Part shown: piece after piece, positions 1 through 9,957 of the stretch
How positions within the stretch are numbered: position 1 is the stretch's first letter
Layout of the letters: each line of letters begins with the position of its first letter
Assembly: GCF_004571175.1 (NCBI RefSeq)
Contig: NZ_CP038273.1
Location: 1,488,001 to 1,552,000, forward strand
Reading direction: 5' to 3'
DNA length: 64,000 nucleotides
From: Legionella israelensis
GTDB taxonomy: Bacteria > Pseudomonadota > Gammaproteobacteria > Legionellales > Legionellaceae
Notes under the pieces: model-generated
Database searches by the model: none
The model's input: the letters and a program-made list of their open reading frames with translations, nothing else
Told to the model about the DNA's origin: nothing
Position numbers and translations under genes: made by a program

Positions 1-2
1 TC

Positions 3-587
3 CTGCCCATTCTTCAGGCCCAGCCCATAAAAACGCTGATCTTTTCAAGCCCGCATCAAACAAACGAGGAATGGTTAATGGCGCGGGGTTTTGAGTATCA
101 ATTAAGCGAATATCATATGGAGCGTCGAAGTTTGCAGCCTGTTTTAGTTCCCCAGCGGCTTTTAAGCTTTAAAAATGCATCTCCGCAAGACATATCGGCC
201 TTATGTCTTGTAGATAAAGCCTGTTTTCCTAAAGATCCGGCAAAAATGCTTGCCCGCTTTCATTCCTTATTTAATGACAGAGATTACCAGTTAATACTGG
301 CTTATCTTGACAACGAGCCAATAGGCAAGGCACATATCCGATGGCAGGCAAAAGGAGCGACTTTTTCTGACATTGGTATTCTACCGCCGCTACAGGGTCA
401 AGGTTTTGGCACCGGTTTGATTGCCCATTGCATTAACCTTGCTTTGGCAGAAGGCAAACCAAACCTTGATTTGGACGTTGAAATCAAAAACACTAAAGCG
501 CTTAAACTATACACGCGCTTAGGGTTTAAGACTCAAAATGCCTGTGATTATTGGCAACTTCCTCTGTCAAGAGCAATGAGTCTGTAA
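3..587 (+). CDS. GNAT acetyltransferase domain protein, 5' end outside window
   Basis: C-terminal GNAT N-acetyltransferase fold. An acetyl-CoA binding loop follows the strand around GILPPLQGQGFGTGL, which matches the Q/RxxGxG/A motif, and the fold ends with the usual KLYTRLGF segment. The frame has no stop back to base 3, so the gene very probably begins upstream. The residues just before the first in-window ATG (78) include GFEYQLSEYHMER, which looks like the last strand of a preceding GNAT domain, so the full protein may carry two GNAT domains. An ATG at 78 with a weak GAGG upstream is the alternative start (169 residues). The substrate cannot be told from the sequence. Confidence 0.75.
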   Translation: MPILQAQPIKTLIFSSPHQTNEEWLMARGFEYQLSEYHMERRSLQPVLVPQRLLSFKNASPQDISALCLVDKACFPKDPAKMLARFHSLFNDRDYQLILAYLDNEPIGKAHIRWQAKGATFSDIGILPPLQGQGFGTGLIAHCINLALAEGKPNLDLDVEIKNTKALKLYTRLGFKTQNACDYWQLPLSRAMSL

Positions 588-750
588 AACAGGGCAAAAT
601 CCTACTTTGATTAGGCTGAGTTGACGATTAATTGGCTGTACAGCTTGCATTTTCGCTTCGAGAAATCTCATGCGACTCTGGTCTTAACCTGGATCTGCCA
701 AGGAAACTAAAGTAAAGTATTTTTATGTAAACTCATTATTGAAATCCAAA

Positions 751-1947
751 ATGACTCATTTATTGTTTGTCGCTTTTCTTCTTTTATCTTCCATAACCTT
801 TGCTGAATCAGAAACTCCGGCCGAAAAGCAGGATCCCTTTCAGAAAATCATTAATGAACACTATCTATCCTATTCAAAAATGGAAAATTTTTCCGCCATT
901 CAGGTCACCATCAAAACGGCCGATGAGATACACACCTATGTCAAAGGCACAAAAGCCTTAACTCCAGGAAGCATGCCCATTACCAATAAAGAGTTGTTTA
1001 ACATAGGCAGCATTACCAAATCCTTTACCGCCGCCCTCGCTGTCATGGCAGAAGCAGAGGATAAATTGCAATTGCAGCAAACTTTAAATCAATATTTGCA
1101 GAATTACCCTCACTGGGGTGAAATCACCTTAACTCGTCTTTTAAACATGAGTAGCGGCATCCCGAATTATTCGGATTCACCTAAAATTAATTATCTGATG
1201 AGTAAAAATCTAAAGCAATTCTGGAATCCAGTGGAACTAATTGATTTAGTTTATCCCAGGCAGTTTAATCCACCACGAAAAAAAGGATATTTTTACAGCA
1301 ATTCCGGATATGTCCTGATGGATATGATATTATCAAGTCAGTACAAAAAGATGTTTCGCTCTCTTCTGGAAGAAAAAATCATTTCCTTTCTAAAACTGGA
1401 AAACACATATTATCCTATCCCTAATTTTTCTACGGATGTCTTGTTAAGAATGGTACGAGGCTACTCTTACAATATTTATGAAAATCCCGAGTTGCTGGGA
1501 CAGGATGTTACGGAAAACAATTTAAGCTGGGCAGGGGCTGCAGGCGCGATTGTGGCCAACAGTGAAGCTGTCGCACAGTGGGTAGAGCATCTTTTTATTC
1601 GTGATACATTGTTGACAAAAGAGCAAAAGAGAAAGATGCAGCAATTGATTTCGGTAAAAACGGGTCAGCCGATTTCTGAAACAGATGCAGATGATCCTCG
1701 CGGTTTCGGTTTAGGCATCATTCAAGGCTATCAACCCAATATCGGCCATTACTGGTATTATGAAGGCGAAACCCTGGGATATCGCGCTTTATATTTATAC
1801 TCCCCCTGTAACCACGTCATTGTTGTAGCCTTGTTTAACAGTGCAACAAACAATGAGAATGATCATGCTGGCGATTTAATCCAGGCTCTTTATCAACAGT
1901 TGCTAAAAATGAATACCCATTTGATATGTAACCCCAGTTCAACGTAA
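751..1947 (+). CDS. Secreted serine hydrolase, class C beta-lactamase family
   Basis: Serine hydrolase of the beta-lactamase/penicillin-binding-protein fold. The active-site SxxK motif is SITK in the segment NIGSITKSFTAAL, the second motif is YSN in FYSNSGY, and a late GHYWYYEGETLGY segment probably fills the place of the third (HxG/KTG) motif. An N-terminal signal peptide (MTHLLFVAFLLLSSITFAES) predicts export to the periplasm or beyond. The ATG at 751 is chosen because it places the signal peptide at the start; a TTG at 739 in frame adds four residues. No strong ribosome binding site precedes either. Members include esterases, D-aminopeptidases and carboxypeptidases, so beta-lactam hydrolysis should not be assumed. 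It stands alone. Confidence 0.75.
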   Translation: MTHLLFVAFLLLSSITFAESETPAEKQDPFQKIINEHYLSYSKMENFSAIQVTIKTADEIHTYVKGTKALTPGSMPITNKELFNIGSITKSFTAALAVMAEAEDKLQLQQTLNQYLQNYPHWGEITLTRLLNMSSGIPNYSDSPKINYLMSKNLKQFWNPVELIDLVYPRQFNPPRKKGYFYSNSGYVLMDMILSSQYKKMFRSLLEEKIISFLKLENTYYPIPNFSTDVLLRMVRGYSYNIYENPELLGQDVTENNLSWAGAAGAIVANSEAVAQWVEHLFIRDTLLTKEQKRKMQQLISVKTGQPISETDADDPRGFGLGIIQGYQPNIGHYWYYEGETLGYRALYLYSPCNHVIVVALFNSATNNENDHAGDLIQALYQQLLKMNTHLICNPSST

Positions 1948-2179
1948 ATCTCATACCTAAGCGAGATACCATTTATCAAAATATAGGCGTCATGCTTGCG
2001 TCGCGTTGAGGATATGTAAGAATAATAAACAATAATCAAATAGGCCGAAAAAACGCGTCTTTACTGTTCGCTATCCGTAAATATGAACGGAAATGACAGA
2101 GGTTACTGAAATCGACTTGACAGCCTTTTCCTCTCACCTTTAGTATTGCGTAGGTATATTCCCTTAACAAGGATAGCGA

Positions 2180-3409
2180 ATGAAGAAACGGGTTGTCATC
2201 ACCAGTATGGAAATCATTTCCTCTATTGGAACAGGAATTGAAACTTTTTGGCAGGCTGCAAAACAAGGACAGTGTGGAATAAAACGAATTACCGCCTATG
2301 ATCCTTCTCCTTATACAACACAAATCGCCGGCGAGGTTACCGATTTGTCGCTGGATCATCTGCCCGAATTCAATAAAAGCAAGCGTTATCCTAAAGTCGC
2401 TCAATATGCCTTATATTGTACCCATCATGCTTTTGAAAATTCTGGACTCACAGAAAAGGAGCGAAAAAAAGCGGGTACTTTTATTGGTACCAGTCTTGGT
2501 GGAATGCCTGAACTGGAGTCTGCTTATCGCAGTTTTTTCACTGAAAACTGGAAAAAAGTTCCCGCCTTAACCGTTATTCGTGGAATGCCTAATTCCGTAG
2601 CCAACCATGTGGCGATTGCCTTTGGCTTAAATGGCCCTAATTCCACCTTATCCAATGCCTGTGTATCGTCCGCCGAAGCCATAGGTACTGCCTATCAGCA
2701 AATAGCCAACGGTCAGCTGGACATAGCTGTGTGCGGAGGCACCGAGTCTTTGCTTTGGGAAACCATTATGGCTGCCTGGTGTAAATTAAGGGTCATGTCT
2801 ACCAACAACAAACATCCCGAAAAAGCCTCTCGTCCTTTTGATAAAAATCGGGATGGGATGGTCATGGCCGATGGTGCGGGGATATTGATTCTTGAGGAAT
2901 TAAATCACGCAAGAGCAAGAGGCGCTACCATCTATGCAGAAATTATCGGTTACGGCTCCAGCTGTGATGCTTACCATGTCACCGCCCCCAACAGTGAAGG
3001 CCAGAGCCGCGCGATTCACAATGCCTTGGAAAACGCAAGGCTCAGCATTAACGATGTTCATTATATCAGTGCTCATGGAACCGGCACTCAATTAAATGAT
3101 CTTACTGAAACCATAACGATTAAGTCGGTATTCGGAAAACGCGCTTATGAGATTCCCATTACCGCTCAAAAAGCAATGACAGGCCACACCATAGGAGCGG
3201 CCGGAGCAATGGAAATTATTGCTACCGCGTTATGTTTGAAAGAGGATGTTCTTTTACCCACTATCAATTTAACAGAACCGGACCCGGAGTGTGATCTTGA
3301 TTATGTGGCCAATCAAAGCAGAAAACAGCTCATCGACATTGCCTTGTCCAATCATTTTGCTTTTGGTGGAGCGAATGCTGCTCTGATTTTACGTAAATTT
3401 ATAGCTTAA
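2180..3409 (+). CDS. fabF: Beta-ketoacyl-ACP synthase II (FabF-like)
   Basis: Condensing enzyme of fatty acid elongation, adding malonyl-ACP carbons to an acyl chain. The family triad is present: Cys161 in SNACVSSAEAIG, His299 in SAHGTGTQLND and His336 in KAMTGHTIGAAGA, with the C-terminal NHFAFGGANA glycine-rich loop. Length (409) fits KAS II. The start has a good AAGGA ribosome binding site. It lies outside any fab cluster, next to lpxD, so it could be a dedicated or secondary ketosynthase feeding lipid A or another acyl product rather than the housekeeping FabF; that is inference from position only. Confidence 0.85.
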   Translation: MKKRVVITSMEIISSIGTGIETFWQAAKQGQCGIKRITAYDPSPYTTQIAGEVTDLSLDHLPEFNKSKRYPKVAQYALYCTHHAFENSGLTEKERKKAGTFIGTSLGGMPELESAYRSFFTENWKKVPALTVIRGMPNSVANHVAIAFGLNGPNSTLSNACVSSAEAIGTAYQQIANGQLDIAVCGGTESLLWETIMAAWCKLRVMSTNNKHPEKASRPFDKNRDGMVMADGAGILILEELNHARARGATIYAEIIGYGSSCDAYHVTAPNSEGQSRAIHNALENARLSINDVHYISAHGTGTQLNDLTETITIKSVFGKRAYEIPITAQKAMTGHTIGAAGAMEIIATALCLKEDVLLPTINLTEPDPECDLDYVANQSRKQLIDIALSNHFAFGGANAALILRKFIA

Positions 3410-3749
3410 TGAGCGTGAGTGTTCGACATAAGGGCACGAGTACCTTTATGTCGCTAAAAAACCTTATACCCATCGAACGAAGATGAATTGCTTTGCCAGC
3501 TTAAAAAACCGTACCACAAGTCGTTTGAAGAATACTTTAGGATGAAAGTTATTACCCATTCTTCAGATTAAAAAACGGCACGGTTTACATATAAGTAGTG
3601 TATAGCATGGAATCAATTTAAACGAAGAATAATCAAAAAAAGACCGCGGCCGAGAAGTCAGATGAAATATTGGCGAAAAACTCGCATAATGGGTCGTCTA
3701 CAGTATATAATTTGCCTATTTTGTTTGTAAAAATAAAAGGTTTATTTTC
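3410..3749. other. Intergenic region between fabF-like gene and lpxD
   Basis: About 340 bases without a credible gene. A hairpin (CGACATAAGG pairing with CCTTTATGTCG, about 3424-3453) follows the ketosynthase stop but has no T-run on the + strand. A TATAAT at about 3704 is a possible -10 element for lpxD; no convincing -35 was seen. Confidence 0.4.
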
Positions 3750-4802
3750 ATGAAAGCTTCCTTGGCCGAAATAGCGGATTTGATTAAAGGTGAAGTGGTG
3801 GGTAATGAGGACCTGATGGTTTCTTCCATTTCCCCCATTGACAACATAGAAAAAGGCGCACTTGTCTTTGCGGATGGCAAAGATAATTTAAAACGTGCCG
3901 AGAATTCTGAAGCTGCCGCTATCCTTGTCGATCCATCCACGCAAAGCGATAAAAAAACGCTGATTCAGGTATCTCAACCGCTTAGAGCCTTTATCACTTT
4001 ACTTAATCACTATAATCCACCACCACAACTTCCAGCCAGCATTCATCCAACGGCCGTTATTGCCGAGGATGCGCAAATCGGCAAAGAAGTATTCATAGGT
4101 CCTTATGCGGTAATAGAATCTGGCTCTGTCATCGGTGATCACTGCGTGTTAAGAAGTCATGTTCATATCGGTCGAAACGTTATTCTGGGCTCACACACTG
4201 TTTTACATCCTCATGTCACGGTTTATGATGATTGTAACATCGGCTCCAGAGTACATATCCATGCCTCAACGGTGATAGGCGCGGATGGCTTCGGCTATAC
4301 CTTTACCGACGGCAAGCATCTAAAGGTACCTCATATTGGCCACGTAAACATTGAGGATGATGTGGAAATTGGTTCAAATTCAGTGGTGGATCGAGCTACT
4401 TTAGGAGCTACCGTCATTGGTGCAGGGACAAAAATAGATAATCATGTCCAGGTGGCTCATTCTGTCAAGCTAGGCAAACATAATATTTTATGTGCTTTTA
4501 CCGGCATCGCAGGTAGCTCAGTCAGTGGTGATCGGGTTATTTTTGCCGCTAATGTAGGCGTCAGCGATCATGTCCGTATTGATGATGATGTCATCTTAGG
4601 CGCACGAGCAGGCGTTCCTCCCAAAAAGCATTTACTGGAAGGCAATGTTTATCTTGGGAACCCTGCCAGACCTCGTGATAAAGCCGTTGAGCAGGAATTA
4701 TCCGTATCACGCATACCTATCATGCGTAAAAATTATAACCAATTAAAGGAAACCGTTAAAAAATTAGCCGAACGCCTGGAAAAACTTGAGGCTGAGAAAT
4801 GA
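3750..4802 (+). CDS. lpxD: UDP-3-O-acylglucosamine N-acyltransferase LpxD
   Basis: Third step of lipid A synthesis: transfer of a 3-hydroxyacyl chain from ACP to the amine of UDP-3-O-acyl-glucosamine. It has an N-terminal uridine-binding domain (about 1-95), a left-handed beta-helix of hexapeptide repeats (about 100-300), the catalytic His at 237 in [12 protein letters not shown] (equivalent to E. coli His239) and a helical C-terminus rich in Lys and Glu. Length (350) is normal. The stop overlaps the polA start by 4 bp (ATGA), so the two are probably translated from one message. Confidence 0.93.
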   Translation: MKASLAEIADLIKGEVVGNEDLMVSSISPIDNIEKGALVFADGKDNLKRAENSEAAAILVDPSTQSDKKTLIQVSQPLRAFITLLNHYNPPPQLPASIHPTAVIAEDAQIGKEVFIGPYAVIESGSVIGDHCVLRSHVHIGRNVILGSHTVLHPHVTVYDDCNIGSRVHIHASTVIGADGFGYTFTDGKHLKVPHIGHVNIEDDVEIGSNSVVDRATLGATVIGAGTKIDNHVQVAHSVKLGKHNILCAFTGIAGSSVSGDRVIFAANVGVSDHVRIDDDVILGARAGVPPKKHLLEGNVYLGNPARPRDKAVEQELSVSRIPIMRKNYNQLKETVKKLAERLEKLEAEK

Positions 4803-7486
4803 CGACGTCTCCCCTGATTCTCGTAGATGGCTCCTCCTATTTCTTTCGTGCCTTCCATGCCTTGCCTCCATTAACCAATTCAAAGGGAAAACCGACGGGT
4901 GCTATCTATGGCGTAGCCAATATGGTCAGAAAGCTGATGAAAGATTATCAAACCTCTCGGATGGCCGTGGTGTTCGATGCCAAGGGTAAAACCTTTCGTG
5001 ATGAAATATATCCAGAATACAAAGCGCATCGTCCTCCTATGCCGGATGAATTACGCAGCCAGTTTCAGCCTTTAATACAACTTCTGCAAGCGATGGGACT
5101 ACCTTTATTAATCATTGATGGGGTTGAGGCTGATGATGTCATCGGGACACTTGCCAGACAGGCCAGTGAAGAAGGCCAGTCTGTTCTTATTTCTACCGGT
5201 GATAAGGATATGGCACAACTGGTCAATGAACACGTCACGCTCATCAATACAATGAACAATACCATATTAGACATTGAAGCTGTGAAAGAGAAATTTAAGG
5301 TAACGCCTTCTCAAATCATTGATTATCTTTCCTTAGTCGGCGACCCGGTGGATAATATACCCGGTGTAAAAAAATGCGGACCTAAAACCGCTGCCAAATG
5401 GCTTGAAGAATACCAAACGCTGGATAATTTAATGGAGCACGCCGATGAAATCAGTGGCAAGATAGGTGAAAATTTGAGAGATAGTTTACCGAATTTACCT
5501 TTGGCAAAAAAATTAGTGACCATAAAAACAGATTGTGATTTGCCAGTATCTTATAAGGACTTACAACTCAAAGAAATGGATCAAGAGCAGCTTATCGAAT
5601 TGACCAAAGAACTGGAATTTAAAACCTGGCTTAAAGAATTACTTGCAAAGGAAACCGTCGAAACAGAAAACCATTCAGCAACAATAAAAAAAAATTTTGA
5701 AGTGATCATAACGACTGCTCAATTGGAACAATTATGCCAAACACTTCAAACCTGTAAGGCTTTTTGTGTTGACACAGAAACAACAAATATCGATGCCTTA
5801 CAAGCCGAAATTGTCGGCATTGCCTTAGCTACTGAAGAAAAAAAATCTTTTTACATTCCTTTAAAGCACAGAAATGAAGATCAGCAGCTTGACAGGGAAG
5901 AAACATTAAACAGCTTAAAACCCATCCTGGAAAATCCAGATATTCAAAAGATAGGACAGAACTTAAAATACGATTACAGCGTGTTTAAAAATCATGGGAT
6001 TGATTTAAAAGGCATTGGCTTTGACACCATGCTGGAGTCTTATGTGCTTAACAGTGCAGCAAGCCGCCATGACATGGATTCTCTCGCCTTAAAATATCTG
6101 GGCTATAAAACCATCAGTTATGAGGAAGTAGCCGGGAAAGGGCTTAAACAGCTGCGTTTCGATGAAATTCCTGTCGCCTCTGCTGCCGCTTACGCCGCTG
6201 AAGATGCGGATATTACCTTGCAACTGCATCATAAATTATACCCCATGATGGATGAAACCCTTCGTCGTGTGTTTCATGATATTGAAATGCCCTTATTGAC
6301 AGTACTTGCGGATATCGAGCGTTTTGGAGTGCTTATTGATCTGAACACTCTGGCAAAACATGGAGAACGCTTAAAAGCACGCATGAAGGAGCTGGAGGAG
6401 GAAGCCACGGAACTGGCCGGAAAGATTTTTAATCTTAACTCAACCAAACAGCTGCAAAAGATTTTGTTTGAAGAACAGCAATTGCCGGTGATATCCAAAA
6501 CCCCTAAAGGCCAGCCCTCAACAGCCGAATCCGTACTGCAGGAACTGAGTTTTGATTACCGCCTACCGGCTGTCATTCTGGAGTATCGTAGTTTAAGTAA
6601 ACTGGTTTCTACTTATATTGATGCTTTGCCAAAACGCATTAACCCAGATACAAAACGTGTGCATACTTCTTACAATCAGGCCGTGGCAGCTACAGGACGT
6701 TTATCTTCCAGTGAGCCCAATCTGCAAAATATACCGATTCGCAGTGAAGAAGGCCGTCTAATCCGTAAAGCTTTCATTGCCCCAGAAGACCACGTATTGC
6801 TGGCAGCCGATTATTCACAAATTGAATTACGGATTATGGCTCATCTATCACAGGATGAGAACTTGCTGAAAGCCTTTGCGCAAGGATTGGATATTCATTC
6901 CGCTACAGCCAGTGAAATTTTTCAGATTCCTATGGATAAAATAAACAGCGAACATCGCCGTCATGCCAAAGCCATTAACTTTGGCCTGATCTATGGCATG
7001 TCGGCTTTCGGCTTATCCAAGCAGCTTGGTATAGAGCGTCAAAATGCTCAGCTATACATAGACACTTATTTTAAGCGTTATCCGGGCGTTTTGAATTACA
7101 TGGAGAGAACGAGAGAAAAGGCTCATCAGCGCGGCTATGTTGAAACCTTGTTTGGTCGACGCCTGTATTTACCTGAAATCAACACACGCAACATGATGCG
7201 GCAAAAAGCAGCCGAACGCACAGCCATCAACGCCCCCATGCAGGGAACAGCCGCTGATATCATTAAAAAAGCGATGTTGGCTGTCGCTGAATGGCAGAAA
7301 GAGCAGGAAACTCCACCAGCCAGGATGATCATGCAGGTTCATGACGAACTCGTCTTTGAAGTAGTTAAAGACAAGGTAGACTCCTGCATACCCATAATTC
7401 GAAAATTGATGGAAGAAACCGTTAAATTGTCAGTGCCATTACAGGTATCCATGGGCGTGGGTAATAATTGGGATGAAGCGCATTAG
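4799..7486 (+). CDS. polA: DNA polymerase I
   Basis: Replication and repair polymerase that removes RNA primers and fills gaps. Domains in order: 5'-3' exonuclease/flap domain (about 1-290, with [12 protein letters not shown] and the [10 protein letters not shown] metal site), a 3'-5' proofreading domain (about 300-490; FCVDTETTN carries the Asp/Glu pair, [12 protein letters not shown] a later Asp), then the polymerase domain with motif A ([18 protein letters not shown]), motif B ([19 protein letters not shown]) and motif C ([10 protein letters not shown]). The exonuclease site appears intact. 895 residues is within the family range. It overlaps lpxD by 4 bp and is followed by a hairpin. Confidence 0.96.
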   Translation: MTTSPLILVDGSSYFFRAFHALPPLTNSKGKPTGAIYGVANMVRKLMKDYQTSRMAVVFDAKGKTFRDEIYPEYKAHRPPMPDELRSQFQPLIQLLQAMGLPLLIIDGVEADDVIGTLARQASEEGQSVLISTGDKDMAQLVNEHVTLINTMNNTILDIEAVKEKFKVTPSQIIDYLSLVGDPVDNIPGVKKCGPKTAAKWLEEYQTLDNLMEHADEISGKIGENLRDSLPNLPLAKKLVTIKTDCDLPVSYKDLQLKEMDQEQLIELTKELEFKTWLKELLAKETVETENHSATIKKNFEVIITTAQLEQLCQTLQTCKAFCVDTETTNIDALQAEIVGIALATEEKKSFYIPLKHRNEDQQLDREETLNSLKPILENPDIQKIGQNLKYDYSVFKNHGIDLKGIGFDTMLESYVLNSAASRHDMDSLALKYLGYKTISYEEVAGKGLKQLRFDEIPVASAAAYAAEDADITLQLHHKLYPMMDETLRRVFHDIEMPLLTVLADIERFGVLIDLNTLAKHGERLKARMKELEEEATELAGKIFNLNSTKQLQKILFEEQQLPVISKTPKGQPSTAESVLQELSFDYRLPAVILEYRSLSKLVSTYIDALPKRINPDTKRVHTSYNQAVAATGRLSSSEPNLQNIPIRSEEGRLIRKAFIAPEDHVLLAADYSQIELRIMAHLSQDENLLKAFAQGLDIHSATASEIFQIPMDKINSEHRRHAKAINFGLIYGMSAFGLSKQLGIERQNAQLYIDTYFKRYPGVLNYMERTREKAHQRGYVETLFGRRLYLPEINTRNMMRQKAAERTAINAPMQGTAADIIKKAMLAVAEWQKEQETPPARMIMQVHDELVFEVVKDKVDSCIPIIRKLMEETVKLSVPLQVSMGVGNNWDEAH

Positions 7487-7496
7487 TTTTCATTTC

Positions 7497-7516
7497 ATGC
7501 GGCCCAATCGCCGCAT
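7497..7516 (+). terminator. Hairpin after polA
   Basis: ATGCGGC pairs with GCCGCAT around a six-base loop, 10 bases after the polA stop, then CTTTAAAAAAG. The T-run is short, so this is a plausible but weak intrinsic terminator. It could also serve the convergent receiver gene. Confidence 0.5.
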
Positions 7517-7537
7517 CTTTAAAAAAGAGCGGCTGGC

Positions 7538-7993
7538 TTATCCTATTGTATTTAAATAAAATACATCCTCTGCCACAGGATTTTTTCGCACGGAGTGAAA
7601 TTGCTGATTAAAATACGCCATCGACTTATGAAGTCGTTCCTGACTCACTATTTTTGGCCAACAGCAATATTCATTAAAGGACTTTCCGTGTAAGTTATAA
7701 ACTGCTTTGAAGGCCTGACGCATGGCCTCTGAGTCGGTCCATGCAATAATATGCATATGAGGATAATGCTGCCAGATCACCTCGGCCAAGGCCGGACCGT
7801 GGCAATTGAGGCCATCCGTAACACCCAGATCACCATCCAAAATGATACAGTCAGGTGGATTGGATTTTATCATTGAGCTTGCTTCAGTGCTGTTATTCAC
7901 CAGATTAATTTTCAGATCGTTTGAAACAGTTTCTAACAAACGTTGCAAGCAATTGGCATTAAATGAATTATCCTCAACGATCAATAAATGCAT
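7538..7993 (-). CDS. Stand-alone response-regulator receiver protein
   Basis: A single receiver domain with no output domain. It opens HLLIVEDNSFN (acidic pair Glu7-Asp8), the phosphoacceptor is Asp53 in CIILDGDLG, and a late Lys sits in HGKSFNEY. Between the phosphoacceptor and the third helix there is an unusual DGLNCHGPALAEVIW stretch. The start is placed at the ATG at 7993, preceded by AAGGGAGTGG; a start five codons earlier at 8008 would make that sequence coding. No histidine kinase is adjacent, so it probably acts as a phosphate shuttle or by binding a partner. About 151 residues; target unknown. Confidence 0.75.
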   Translation of the reverse strand: MHLLIVEDNSFNANCLQRLLETVSNDLKINLVNNSTEASSMIKSNPPDCIILDGDLGVTDGLNCHGPALAEVIWQHYPHMHIIAWTDSEAMRQAFKAVYNLHGKSFNEYCCWPKIVSQERLHKSMAYFNQQFHSVRKNPVAEDVFYLNTIG

Positions 7994-8008
7994 AACCACT
8001 CCCTTCAT

Positions 8009-8384
8009 TTTCTGAGGGCAGTATAACGAGCAAACCTTAAGAAAAAATTAAGAAAAATGAAAAAAATTTGGCCAATTTTTACCTGGTTTGCTTGAATAAA
8101 TTGATGGCTGCATATAGAAAAGGCATGATTTAATTTACTCATGTTACGCAGCTACGTCTTTTTTGTCTCTTTGGACGCATTTTGAAATTTCAAATGCTCA
8201 TTTACTCCATGTAAACTGCGCCTTAAAATTCCAAAATGCGTCCAAATCTCCTAAAAAACTATACCGCGTAACATGAGTAATTTATTTGCTTTTTTCAATT
8301 CCTCTCTGCTACGAAAGACAATGGCTGAATGACTCATTTTTTAGCGCAGATTTTACCAACAATAAAGGATCTGACTATTTCATT
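8009..8384. other. Intergenic region carrying MITE copy 1
   Basis: About 375 bases between the receiver gene (promoter side) and the 3' end of the deiminase-like gene. The only structured content is the MITE at 8138-8277; the remainder is AT-rich with no gene seen. Confidence 0.5.
8131..8284. mobile_element. 140-bp MITE copy 1 with 7-bp target duplication
   Basis: Element 8138-8277 begins CTCATGTTACGCAGC and ends GCGTAACATGAG, flanked by TAATTTA on both sides (8131-8137 and 8278-8284). Inside, GGACGCATTTTG pairs with CAAAATGCGTCC and the rest is a long imperfect palindrome. It has no coding capacity. It closely matches the copy at 36298-36435 and shares its ends with the IS at 57505-59992. 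Confidence 0.88.
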
Positions 8385-9854
8385 TCATTTCATTTCTGAT
8401 AGAAAAAGATGATCTTCTGTCTTTGTGGTTATCAGATCCAATTTTTTAGCAGCTTCAAAAAATCGATGCTTTGATTGCTCTAAATGATAAACCGGTGACA
8501 GATTTTTGCTGACAATTGAGGTTTGGCAACGAATCGAACCATTCATAAAAGCAACCACATCGGTTACGCTGTTTGCGCTCATAATTCCTGCAGCCATTCC
8601 TGAAAATTCGTCGTCGTAGTCATAATATTCAAGCATGTCCACGTACTGAACGTTTACGCCCAAGCCTGCCAAGTAAATTTCAAATTGTTCCTTGAAAATA
8701 TCCTGATCACATCTGGGCACAATAAAATGCCTGCCATTATCATCCAAATCCAGCGCAAAACCGTTCATCATTAAAGCAAGAACGCCATCATGCTCTTCTG
8801 AGCTCTTACAAAAAGGAACGTATTTAAGTTGTTTTAAATCCGTGTAGTCATCAAGATAAAATAAGCAGCCAAAAACTTTTTTGATTTCAAATCCGTTATC
8901 TCTCAGTATTTGACAGGTTTTATCGATAATGTCTTTTTCAAAAAAATCAGCCAAGGTCTGAAAAGTCGCGGCGACTTTGCTTTGAACATCCTCCGATAAA
9001 TTAAAATTGAAATCCGTTTGAGTAAAAGAGTGAATGATAAATTGACCACGACCTAGGTAAGCCATTTGCAAATCAAGATGATAAACCCATTGAGGAATAA
9101 CCAGTAATTGCTCTGGATTACAGCCTAGTTCTTTGATAGTAATGTCAATGGCAGTTGTCCGGTCGACCTCATTGTATGCCATCGTTTCTGAAATCACATT
9201 TTCACCCACCAAGTAGAAACGTTGCCCTTTCTTATTGATAGCACAAAAAAGATTTCCTCCTTCCAGTGCTGTTTTTCGTACAAAACTGGTGTCGAGTAAG
9301 GTTTGGCTTTCATCTCTCCAAGCCAGCGCAGAAGGTATGCTTGTTTTTGCCTGATGGTGTTCGGTTAACTGCAACTTGCCATAATAAAGACCATCATTTT
9401 GTTTAGCATTCCGCATGAAAGTTTCTGTAAAATAGTGATCCTTACTTTTTTTAGCCGGCGTCAAAACATCATTCCCAGTGGAAACCACATAGTCTTTTGT
9501 CCAGTACCCATAAGGAAAAGAGTGTTCTTTTATAGAAAAATTTAAATCAGCAGCTAATTTTTTTAAGGACTCAAAATAAGGTGATTCTTTATGGATAAGA
9601 ACAAAAGAGTCTCGGGTTACGACATCTTCAGCGAACATCAAACCATGGAATAGGGTTTTAGCTTCTTTGCTGTCTTTGCCCGCCAACTTAAACAAAGTCT
9701 GGGCATGATAACAGGCTGTTTGATAATCACCCATTCTTATTGCCACTTCACATTCGAGCAAAACCTCACTCGCAGCCTCTTTAAGCTCAGCGGAAAAACC
9801 TTGATATAGCTGGCGAAGCTGTTTTTTTATAAACAGGGTATTTACGATTTTCAT
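8385..9854 (-). CDS. Predicted guanidino-group deiminase (agmatine/peptidylarginine deiminase-like)
   Basis: 489 residues. The catalytic motifs of the guanidino-modifying enzyme superfamily appear in order: W118-x-x-D121 (YWTKDYVV, compare WxRD), E198-G-G-N201 (LEGGNLF), H259-x-D261 (YHLDLQMAYLG) and a late Cys443 in GSIRCQTS, the position of the nucleophile in agmatine and peptidylarginine deiminases. The first 80 residues are helical and outside the fold, and there is no signal peptide. It is longer and more divergent than housekeeping agmatine deiminases (about 340-370 residues), and stands alone with an AT-rich upstream region. The fold call comes from motif order; the substrate (free agmatine, a peptidyl-arginine, or a host protein if secreted) is unknown. 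A Dot/Icm effector role is inference. Confidence 0.6.
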   Translation of the reverse strand: MKIVNTLFIKKQLRQLYQGFSAELKEAASEVLLECEVAIRMGDYQTACYHAQTLFKLAGKDSKEAKTLFHGLMFAEDVVTRDSFVLIHKESPYFESLKKLAADLNFSIKEHSFPYGYWTKDYVVSTGNDVLTPAKKSKDHYFTETFMRNAKQNDGLYYGKLQLTEHHQAKTSIPSALAWRDESQTLLDTSFVRKTALEGGNLFCAINKKGQRFYLVGENVISETMAYNEVDRTTAIDITIKELGCNPEQLLVIPQWVYHLDLQMAYLGRGQFIIHSFTQTDFNFNLSEDVQSKVAATFQTLADFFEKDIIDKTCQILRDNGFEIKKVFGCLFYLDDYTDLKQLKYVPFCKSSEEHDGVLALMMNGFALDLDDNGRHFIVPRCDQDIFKEQFEIYLAGLGVNVQYVDMLEYYDYDDEFSGMAAGIMSANSVTDVVAFMNGSIRCQTSIVSKNLSPVYHLEQSKHRFFEAAKKLDLITTKTEDHLFLSEMK

Positions 9855-9957
9855 AGGAATTGAATTTTCTTAAGTGTTAATTTAAATGTATTTTAATCAA
9901 ACAATATTAACAAATTATTAAAATAATAATCAAAAAACCTACATTAATTAAAAAAAT

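Noticed and set aside
3424..3453. Hairpin after the ketosynthase gene as a terminator
   Set aside because: The stem has a bulge and no T-run on the + strand, so it is not listed as a terminator.
9866..9900. PmrA-like TTAA pairs upstream of the deiminase-like gene
   Set aside because: TTAA occurs four times in a very AT-rich stretch within 45 bases of the start codon, with only one 11-bp pair; too likely by chance.
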